Below, in pieces: positions 57,675 to 64,000 of a stretch of 64,000 nucleotides of DNA. This stretch comes from Rickettsia endosymbiont of Gonocerus acuteangulatus. GTDB taxonomy: Bacteria; Pseudomonadota; Alphaproteobacteria; Rickettsiales; Rickettsiaceae. Below the pieces are notes generated by a model. The model was not told the DNA's origin. It did no database searches and saw nothing but the letters and a program-made list of their open reading frames with translations. A program made the position numbers and the translations under genes. The stretch's first letter is position 1. The number at the start of each line of letters is the position of its first letter. The DNA lies in the NCBI RefSeq assembly GCF_964026435.1, contig NZ_OZ032147.1, positions 1,919,519 through 1,983,518 of the forward strand, in the 5' to 3' direction.

Positions 57675-60600
57675 TTATAATTTCTTCATCTTTTCTTGTA
57701 AAGAATTCTGACGCAAGCGGGTTTTTAAGCTTTCAAAATCAACTATTTCTGCTTTTTGATTTTGGCAGCTACAAGCAAAAATATATTTTCTTTCATCTTC
57801 AACTTTTTGTATACACTGCCCACAAATCCCTTTCATCATGCATTGCATAGATGAATTAACGCTAACAATTATTTCTGCATTTTCACCGAATATTTTTAAA
57901 CTTTTTAACTCTTCTGCTATTTCAGGTGATGCATTAATTATTACTCTATCTACTGAAGTTAGCTTTTGTGTTTTTATTTCAGGATAGGTAAAAAACATAA
58001 CTTCGTTATTATTGTCTTTTAGAGTTTTAATTAAAACATTGTTCGGTTCAAAATCAACAATCACTATTCTTTTATTGTTTGGTATCTCTAAGGGCATCCC
58101 GCTTGGTCCCATTAAAACTATTTTTTCATCTTCAGAAAATAATTTACATAAACTAGTTGATTTGCCGACGTCATATATTATAAAACTAATCAAGCCGCTT
58201 TCTACATTAATATCCACAACGCTTAGGGCTATAGGCTCTATTAATTTAGTTATATCATTAGAATAATTTTGTAAGCGGAAAAACTGCCCTAGCTTAAAAT
58301 TCCTAGCAGCAAGTGGTGAGTGAATTACTAACTCAAAAATTTTATCGCCTAAGATGTTTATTTTGTGAATCTTGGTAATTAATAGATCATCTAGCTGTTT
58401 TACAAAATTTTTATAGTCACCTTTAAAATTCGGGCTATCATTTGCTAACTTCTTATTAATAGCCTCATACCCATCTTTGCTGTTAGCAAGTGCCTTAACT
58501 ACACTACCTGAATATTGAGGATTGCAGTCTCCAAAGTAGCTATATTTATCTTCATCAAATTCGGTATTGTTTTCTATACCAATTGCCATGATTAGGGTTT
58601 TGGCTTTAACAATAATGTCATCCCGTGGCTTGACCACGGGATCCAGAAAGTCTGCTACAGCATTACAGTTTGCTGATTTACTGGATCCCGTGGTCAAGCC
58701 ACGGGATGACATCAAATAGGTTTGATTCCCGAACTCCACGGACTCCACATGCCCATATTTATCATTATTAATTCTCAAAGGCTGCATATTTTCTTCAAAA
58801 TTAACTCCTAATGCTAATGCATATATTAGCTCCTCATGATTTAATTTATATGCCGGCGAATCTTGTAGCTTCCCACGATAATAAATAGTAGCTCCGCCAA
58901 GTTTCTTAAAAACCCCTTTTAGCTCTTCATTATTCTTAGCTTTCTCAAATAATTTTGCATGAGCAATAAATTCCTCTGCTATCTCATTATCTTCTTTTGT
59001 CCAGTCTTTTTCAGTATAATCTTTGCCGTATTTGGCAACAGCAAACTCGTAATCTTTAACAAAACTCTCTACCTGCTTTTTATAATAATATAAGCTTTCT
59101 GTTGCTGCATCTAGAGAGGTAAGACCGCCACCAATTACCGCAATCGGCATTCTAAAAAGCATATTAGTATTAGAGTTTTCTAAAAACGCTCCACTGCTTT
59201 GCAGAGTCATTAAAAAGTCCGAAGCTGTTTTAACACCTTTAGCATCAAAATTCTCTATATCTAAGATTTTTGGCTTGCCAGCTCCAATGCAGAAAGCTAT
59301 ATGATCAAAACCTAAATCAAAGGCTTGCTCTTTTGTTACATTAAAATCTAAAGCCACCCCATCATAATATTTAAACTTGTTATTTCTCTCGAGTATTAGT
59401 CGTAATATATCAAGGTTATTTTTGTCCCAGCGAACAGTAATACCATACTCAGCTACTCCGCCAAATCCTTTCGGTACTCTTTTAGATAATTTATTTTTAT
59501 ATTCATGCCAAAATTTTATTGGCTTATGAATATCAAAAGGCAAAGGTGTAATTTTCAAACCATCAATAGCCGTGACGTTATGACCAGATCGTAATAAATA
59601 ATAACTAAGACTAAAACCTGCCGGACCAAGCCCTGTAACCAGAATATTATAGTTAGTAGATTCTTTTGGCAGCGGGTTATAAATATTAAGCGGATTCCAA
59701 CGAGTTAAAAGTAGATATATCTCTAAGCCATAAGGTAGCTTAAGCGTTTCTTCTAAAATATTTGATTCTATTAGTGGTATATTTACCGGATCTTGCTTTT
59801 GATAAATACAAGCCTTTGAGCAATCATTGCAAATTCTATGACCTGTTGCCGCAACCATCGGGTTATCTATAACAATAATCGCAAGAGCACTTAAATTAAA
59901 GCCTTGAGCTTTAACATAATTCATCTCGGAAATTTTTTGTTTTAACGGACAGCCATCTGTCGTTGCGAGTGATTGAAAGGAGCGTGGCAATCTCATAAGA
60001 GGTCCTGAGATTGCATCAAAGCTACGCTCCTTGCAATGACGAACTCGGGGGATGACATTTTGACCCTTAGAACAACTATCTTTATCCTGTTTATGACAAT
60101 AAATACAATAATGAGAGTGGTTTAAAGCTTCATCCAAATTTAAAAAGGAATCTGTATAATCAAAATTTAATCTTTCGTTTTTTTGATATTTAGATATTTT
60201 TTTATCATCTATTAGGTTTTCTTTGTCTAGCTTTTGTGGGAGGTCGAAAAGAATGTCATCATCATTTATGTCATTCCTGCATAGGCAAGAATCTAGGAAT
60301 TTAGAATTAACAAAGTTGGAATTTATATTATTTTTTTCTGGATCCCCGCCTACGCAGGAATGACAATGATTAGACACCCTATAAGCAGCATATTGTGCAG
60401 CTATATCAAGTTCTTGTACAAAATTATCTTCTGCTTGTTGCCATATAATTACCTGCTTAGCAAAATCTCTAGAAGTAAAATTTTTACCTATCAAATTAGT
60501 TAATTTTAAATATATATCTCCAAAATCTATATCTTTTATTTTTTCTTTTGGATATTTTTTGATGGCATAACGCTGAACAAATTTTCTTTTACATTCATAA

Positions 60601-60875
60601 ATAATATCAAAATCTTTATGCTGTAATCTCAAACTTGTAACTTCGTTTGAAATACAAAATAATTCTGCTAGAAAATCATCTAAGTAAGGAGATATATTTA
60701 ATAAAAATTCGGAATAATCTTGAGAGAGAATAGAATAAGGATTAGATCTAAATAATAATATATTATCATAAAACGATTTGTTGGCTTTAAAGAGATAATC
60801 TAAAAATATTTGATCTAATTTTTTAAGACCGGTTAAATCTAATTTTTTAAAATCTAGATTAAAACCAAGCTTCAT
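57675..60875 (-). CDS. GltD-like / DHODB-like fused FAD-NAD(P) iron-sulfur oxidoreductase with three repeat insertions
   Basis: 1066 residues. After a helical N-terminus comes a cysteine-rich part (HYCIYCHKQDKDSCSKG…CNDCSKACIYQKQ), as in the [4Fe-4S] domain of glutamate synthase small subunit. Next are a FAD/NAD(P) Rossmann pair (VTGLGPAGFSLSYYLL near residue 410; AVIGGGLTSLDAATES). The C-terminal part (FKLGQFFRLQNYS…; CMMKGICGQC…FACSCQNQ) resembles the DHODB/NfnA-type FAD, [2Fe-2S] subunit. Three palindromic repeats are read in frame at residues ~170-202, ~273-306 and ~721-754. It may transfer electrons between pyridine nucleotides and another carrier; the exact reaction is unknown. Confidence 0.8.
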   Translation of the reverse strand: MKLGFNLDFKKLDLTGLKKLDQIFLDYLFKANKSFYDNILLFRSNPYSILSQDYSEFLLNISPYLDDFLAELFCISNEVTSLRLQHKDFDIIYECKRKFVQRYAIKKYPKEKIKDIDFGDIYLKLTNLIGKNFTSRDFAKQVIIWQQAEDNFVQELDIAAQYAAYRVSNHCHSCVGGDPEKNNINSNFVNSKFLDSCLCRNDINDDDILFDLPQKLDKENLIDDKKISKYQKNERLNFDYTDSFLNLDEALNHSHYCIYCHKQDKDSCSKGQNVIPRVRHCKERSFDAISGPLMRLPRSFQSLATTDGCPLKQKISEMNYVKAQGFNLSALAIIVIDNPMVAATGHRICNDCSKACIYQKQDPVNIPLIESNILEETLKLPYGLEIYLLLTRWNPLNIYNPLPKESTNYNILVTGLGPAGFSLSYYLLRSGHNVTAIDGLKITPLPFDIHKPIKFWHEYKNKLSKRVPKGFGGVAEYGITVRWDKNNLDILRLILERNNKFKYYDGVALDFNVTKEQAFDLGFDHIAFCIGAGKPKILDIENFDAKGVKTASDFLMTLQSSGAFLENSNTNMLFRMPIAVIGGGLTSLDAATESLYYYKKQVESFVKDYEFAVAKYGKDYTEKDWTKEDNEIAEEFIAHAKLFEKAKNNEELKGVFKKLGGATIYYRGKLQDSPAYKLNHEELIYALALGVNFEENMQPLRINNDKYGHVESVEFGNQTYLMSSRGLTTGSSKSANCNAVADFLDPVVKPRDDIIVKAKTLIMAIGIENNTEFDEDKYSYFGDCNPQYSGSVVKALANSKDGYEAINKKLANDSPNFKGDYKNFVKQLDDLLITKIHKINILGDKIFELVIHSPLAARNFKLGQFFRLQNYSNDITKLIEPIALSVVDINVESGLISFIIYDVGKSTSLCKLFSEDEKIVLMGPSGMPLEIPNNKRIVIVDFEPNNVLIKTLKDNNNEVMFFTYPEIKTQKLTSVDRVIINASPEIAEELKSLKIFGENAEIIVSVNSSMQCMMKGICGQCIQKVEDERKYIFACSCQNQKAEIVDFESLKTRLRQNSLQEKMKKL
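58614..58712. repeat. Palindromic repeat (CCACGGGATCC type) read in frame in the oxidoreductase gene
   Basis: ATGTCATCCCGTGGCTTGACC…GGTCAAGCCACGGGATGACAT, near-perfect arms. It encodes MSSRGLTTGSSKSANC… in the host gene (minus strand). Confidence 0.85.
59958..60053. repeat. Palindromic repeat (TTGCGAG type) read in frame in the oxidoreductase gene
   Basis: CGTTGCGAGTGATTGAAAGG…GCTACGCTCCTTGCAATGACG, the class also present at 39581-39679. It encodes VRHCKERSFDAISGPLMRLP…. Confidence 0.8.
60268..60366. repeat. RPE (TCATTCCTGC type) read in frame in the oxidoreductase gene
   Basis: ATGTCATTCCTGCATAGGC…CGCCTACGCAGGAATGACA. It encodes CHSCVGGDPEKNN…LDSCLCRND in a different frame or orientation from the MSFPRRRES form. 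Confidence 0.8.
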
Positions 60876-61648
60876 AGGTAATAAATAACTCTTTTTGAAA
60901 AACGTTTATATACTAAATAGCTTATACAAACAGTTATAAATGCTACTAACACAGATTTACCTATTGATACTAAATCCGGTAATGTTCCATTAATTACTAA
61001 TGATTGTGCAGGTCTTATAATTATAAAAAATGGGTTAAGCTCAAAAAAGTCTCTTTGAGCTTCAGGGATTAATGAATATGGATAAATTATAGGTATGCTC
61101 CAATAAATGACTCCTAAAACAACATTTAATATTTGTGGTATATCACGGATGTAAGGCGTTAGAAAAGCCACTGCAATAGAACCACTAATTGTACAAATTA
61201 TTAGTGGTAAAATTAATATCGGCATAAATATTATTTGCCATGTAAACTTTTCTGGAAATAACAAAATAAAAGCACAATACATTGCCAAAAATGAACAAAA
61301 CAAATTATATAGCTGTGCTAAAGTATCTGCAACTGGGAAAAAAGTCTTAGAAATTCTGACTTTTTTTATTACTTGGTCACGTGTTACTAAAGAATTTGAA
61401 GAAATTGTCAAACTACTCAATATAAAAGTCCATAAAGGCATCCCTCCAACCAAATTCATTATCAAAAATTCTCTTGACTGATGTAGTAAAAAACCAAAAA
61501 AATATGAAATTACTAATATATTAATAAATGGCTGAATTAGACTCCATAAAGAGCCTAAAAAAGAGTCTTTATTTTGTCTTATTATAGATGCTTTGACTAA
61601 TAATATTACCGCTTCCCAATATTTCTTAGATAAAAAATACTTTATCAT
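60872..61648 (-). CDS. ABC-2 type polysaccharide exporter permease (Wzm-like)
   Basis: About 258 residues from ATG 61648 (MIKYFLSKKYWEAVILLVKA); a longer frame to 61711 is inside the ATPase gene. Six hydrophobic segments and the motif SFLGSLWSLIQPFINILVIS are typical of Wzm/KpsM permeases exporting O-antigen or related glycans across the inner membrane. It overlaps the ATPase gene by 23 bp and ends overlapping the next gene's ATG (TAAxATG-type 4-bp overlap with 60875), so the three are one transcription unit. Confidence 0.88.
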   Translation of the reverse strand: MIKYFLSKKYWEAVILLVKASIIRQNKDSFLGSLWSLIQPFINILVISYFFGFLLHQSREFLIMNLVGGMPLWTFILSSLTISSNSLVTRDQVIKKVRISKTFFPVADTLAQLYNLFCSFLAMYCAFILLFPEKFTWQIIFMPILILPLIICTISGSIAVAFLTPYIRDIPQILNVVLGVIYWSIPIIYPYSLIPEAQRDFFELNPFFIIIRPAQSLVINGTLPDLVSIGKSVLVAFITVCISYLVYKRFSKRVIYYL

Positions 61649-62387
61649 TTTTTTTTCTCGTATAAATTTTAAATATTTCTGAAGGTTTACCATCTCCAAC
61701 AATATTACCATCTCGTAATAAAATACATCTAGTACAATTTTCTTTTACTATATTTTCTTGATGAGTTACTATTATTGAAATAGGTGTATTTCTAAACTTA
61801 TTTTTCATTAAATTTAAAGATTTTTCTACAAAATAACTATCTCCTGTAGCAAAAATTTCATCAAGTAAAAGAATTTGAGGTTCTTGAAATATTGATGTAG
61901 AAAAGGCAAGTCGTGCTAGCATTCCTGAACTATAATTTTTTATAGGTAAATCAATCTTTTTACCTAATTCCGAAAAATCTATAATTTCCTGTTCTATTTC
62001 TTTATTATATTTATCTAACATATTGTTATAAAGCATCAACATTTTGATGTTATCACGACCTGTTTGCTCTTGCTCAAAACCAACACCCATATCTATTATT
62101 GGTGCAATATCACCAGAAACATTTATTGTTCCTTTTATTGGTGGATAAATTCCTGCTATCATTTTTAAAAGTGAACTTTTTCCTGAGCCATTACTCCCTA
62201 TAAAAGCTATTTTTTCTCCCTCATAACAAGAAAAATTAATATTTCTTAATATAGATATATTTGGAGAAAAAGAAGTTCCTCTATTAAGAAAAAAATGCTT
62301 TAATCCTTGTGCTCTTTTGTGGGTATCTATACCTTCAACGTAAGCATTTTTTATTTCTATAAATACTTTAGAATGATTAAAAGACAT
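61626..62387 (-). CDS. ABC exporter ATPase (Wzt-like)
   Basis: 253 residues. Walker A is FIGSNGSGKSSLLKMIAGIY, the signature IKNYSSGMLARLAFS, Walker B QILLLDEIFATGD and the switch His VTHQENIV. Long N-terminal strand region as in Wzt/TagH-type exporters; no C-terminal carbohydrate-binding domain. It works with the overlapping permease gene to export a polysaccharide, probably O-antigen or capsule-like. Confidence 0.91.
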   Translation of the reverse strand: MSFNHSKVFIEIKNAYVEGIDTHKRAQGLKHFFLNRGTSFSPNISILRNINFSCYEGEKIAFIGSNGSGKSSLLKMIAGIYPPIKGTINVSGDIAPIIDMGVGFEQEQTGRDNIKMLMLYNNMLDKYNKEIEQEIIDFSELGKKIDLPIKNYSSGMLARLAFSTSIFQEPQILLLDEIFATGDSYFVEKSLNLMKNKFRNTPISIIVTHQENIVKENCTRCILLRDGNIVGDGKPSEIFKIYTRKKNDKVFFI

Positions 62388-62398
62388 AAAATTAATAC

Positions 62399-62716
62399 TT
62401 ATATATTATTGTTAATCCATTCTATAAGCGAATTTTTCTGATGCAATCCTACTTTAGTATCTTTCTGTTCACCATTTTTAAATAACATTACTGTTGGTAT
62501 ACTACGAATGCCATATTTTGAAGGAGTTTCTGGATTTTCATCAATATTCATTTTAAGTACTTTTACTTTGTTCTCTAGCTGTTTACTTATATCCTCTATT
62601 ATTGGGGTTAACATTCTGCATGGACCGCACCACTCAGCCCAAAAATCTACTAATACAGGTAAATCTGATTTTAATACTTCTTCTTCAAAAGATTTATCTG
62701 TTACGTTGCTTGCCAT
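62399..62716 (-). CDS. trxA: Thioredoxin
   Basis: 105 residues, with the active site LVDFWAEWCGPCRMLTPIIE and the cis-Pro region YGIRSIPTVMLFKNGEQ. It reduces protein disulfides in the cytoplasm. It sits 11 bp upstream of the ATPase gene on the same strand. Confidence 0.96.
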   Translation of the reverse strand: MASNVTDKSFEEEVLKSDLPVLVDFWAEWCGPCRMLTPIIEDISKQLENKVKVLKMNIDENPETPSKYGIRSIPTVMLFKNGEQKDTKVGLHQKNSLIEWINNNI

Positions 62717-62785
62717 ATGTCCTCTATAATTTTTTACAAGTGAAATTATAAATTACCAAATTATACTTGTAAATAATGAAATTTT

Positions 62786-63607
62786 TTATTTATTATACTT
62801 GTTTTTTTTATTATAGTATATCCGCATTATTAAAGCTGCAGTTTCTTCTATTGATTTTGTTGATACGTCTATTACTGGCCAATTTCTTAGTTCACAAATT
62901 TTTTTAACTTCTAAACATTCTTTTTGGACTATATTAAAATCTGTATAATTTCTATTTTCATTAATTTGTAGCAAATTCAGCCTTGTTTCTCTTATTTCTA
63001 TTAATCTATTTGGATTAATTACAAGCCCTACTACCAATTGATCTATATTTTTTTCTATAAAATCAGGAAAAGGACAATTATAAACATAAGGAATATTTGC
63101 CGTCTTTAATCCATTATATGCTAAAAATACAGAAGTAGGGGTCTTAGAAGTTCTAGATGGACCTATTAACACGATATCTGCAAATTGTAATTCATTAAGT
63201 AGCTGTCCATCATCATGTCTTATAGCATAATCGATGGCATTAAGAGTATCAAAATAAGTTTTATCGAATTTATAATTATAATTTTGCTCTTTTTCTATCT
63301 TAATTCCTGAAAAAACTGACATTTCTTTAATTATTTTACCTATTACCGAAATACAAGGAATTTTTAATTCATAACAAAATTTTGTCAAATTCTTCCTTAG
63401 TTCTTGATCTGCAATTGTATATAGTACAATACCATGTTTTGATTCTATCTTACTCAATACTTCTTTTAATAATTCTAAATTTCTAATCATTGGCCAATGA
63501 TATAATTTTGGTTTCAAAGAAGTAAATTGAGCAAGAGCAGAATGAGCTGCACTCTTTGCAGTTTGAACAGAAGAGTCTGAAACTAGGTGAATAATCAGCT
63601 TTGTCAT
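62786..63607 (-). CDS. Pyruvate, phosphate dikinase regulatory protein (kinase/phosphorylase, DUF299)
   Basis: 273 residues. [20 protein letters not shown] opens the PPDK/PEP-synthase regulatory family; the P-loop-like motif [20 protein letters not shown] is diagnostic. Members phosphorylate the Thr near the catalytic His of PPDK with ADP (off) and dephosphorylate it with Pi (on). The likely target, ppdK, lies at 50748-53384. In many alphaproteobacteria this gene borders the replication origin, and here it is followed by DnaA-box-rich DNA. Confidence 0.93.
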   Translation of the reverse strand: MTKLIIHLVSDSSVQTAKSAAHSALAQFTSLKPKLYHWPMIRNLELLKEVLSKIESKHGIVLYTIADQELRKNLTKFCYELKIPCISVIGKIIKEMSVFSGIKIEKEQNYNYKFDKTYFDTLNAIDYAIRHDDGQLLNELQFADIVLIGPSRTSKTPTSVFLAYNGLKTANIPYVYNCPFPDFIEKNIDQLVVGLVINPNRLIEIRETRLNLLQINENRNYTDFNIVQKECLEVKKICELRNWPVIDVSTKSIEETAALIMRIYYNKKNKYNK

Positions 63608-64000
63608 ATTTTACACATACTAATGTGGATAAAAGTTTTGATAACTTATTATTTTTCTTATTAAAAATTTTCTAAAAATATCCAAAATCCTTATTAAATC
63701 AAGTAAATCTTGCATTGTTCACTTTAAACAAACAGTTTGTGGATAAAATTGTGAATAAGTAACATTTTTCTTTGAAAATATCACCTTTTCTAAGTAATAA
63801 AGAGCTATTACACTTAGTTATCCACTTATAAAAACTTAACTCAAATTTATGTGAATAATTATTAAAATTACTTATTTTGTAGGAATATTTTTTATATATA
63901 TTTTGTTGATAACTATGTAGAAAACATTTAATCTACATAATTCTACTTACATATACAACAAATAAAGAATACATTATAATTATTTTTATTAGTAACAGTA
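63608..64000. other. Probable chromosomal replication origin (oriC), left part
   Basis: No gene in about 390 bp. Sequences equal to the DnaA box TTATCCACA or its complement: TGTGGATAA at 63624-63632 and 63738-63746. With one mismatch: 63750-63758 (TGTGAATAA), 63818-63826 (TTATCCACT), 63850-63858 (TGTGAATAA) and 63904-63912 (TGTTGATAA). The DNA is very AT-rich and could melt. The neighbour is the DUF299 gene that borders oriC in many alphaproteobacteria; hemE would be expected just beyond the window. The window ends inside it. Confidence 0.7.

Overview
The window is AT-rich alphaproteobacterial DNA that I assign to Rickettsia. The signs are a Tlc-type ATP/ADP translocase, many Rickettsia palindromic elements (RPEs) inside and between genes, a pyruvate phosphate dikinase, rnpB, and housekeeping genes typical of the genus (ligA, pepA, aspS, radA, recO, infC, pdhC, prfA, recJ, trxA). 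The insertion-sequence load is extreme and many genes are decaying, which fits one of the IS-rich endosymbiont-type Rickettsia. The species cannot be fixed from the sequence alone.

Layout. 1-4.7 kb: 3' part of ccmF with two in-frame RPEs, an Rpn-type nuclease plus the remnant of a second copy, and ligA. 4.8-9.4 kb: a truncated rhuM followed by nested IS30, IS630 and IS701-like elements rearranged by an inversion. 9.4-14.6 kb: a decayed membrane-protein gene, pepA, mipZ-like ATPase and aspS. 14.7-24.5 kb: IS clusters around tlc, a PhaC-like gene, a thiolase and a broken helicase-like gene. 24.5-28.1 kb: an IS21 element with an IS200 in its end, then half an IS30. 28.3-31.7 kb: a MITE, RPEs, an orphan higA with a higB remnant, frameshifted radA, a small conserved gene and recO. 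31.9-38.9 kb: a hypothetical gene, a large pseudogene, a nested IS30/IS701/IS630 stack, a phage/GTA-like remnant, a small ORF and a DUF2335 gene. 39.0-45.5 kb: infC (apparent AUU start), pdhC, prfA, a repeat-protein pseudogene, recJ and a methyltransferase. 45.5-50.6 kb: that methyltransferase gene cut by two IS200, one IS630 and one IS21. 50.7-55.2 kb: ppdK, a MITE just upstream of the rnpB promoter, rnpB and a GST/SspA-like gene. 55.4-57.7 kb: an IS701 copy holding two tandem IS200, then a umuD fragment. 57.7-63.6 kb: a GltD/DHODB-like oxidoreductase carrying three repeat insertions, an ABC polysaccharide exporter, thioredoxin and a PPDK regulatory protein. 63.6-64 kb: an AT-rich region with DnaA-box-like sequences, probably oriC.

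Five IS families are present. The IS701-like element has 16-bp terminal repeats CAAAACTTACGCTATG and 4-bp target duplications. The others are an IS200 (Y1/HUH transposase), an IS630 (TA duplication), an IS21 (istA/istB) and an IS30. A roughly 125-bp non-autonomous element (MITE) with the IS701-like ends occurs three times, each with its own 4-bp duplication. It is the best candidate for something not widely described. Pyruvate phosphate dikinase and its probable regulatory kinase/phosphorylase lie about 9 kb apart. The PhaC-like protein and the thiolase suggest a remnant of acyl-CoA/polyhydroxybutyrate metabolism. I saw no CRISPR array, intact prophage or tRNA gene.
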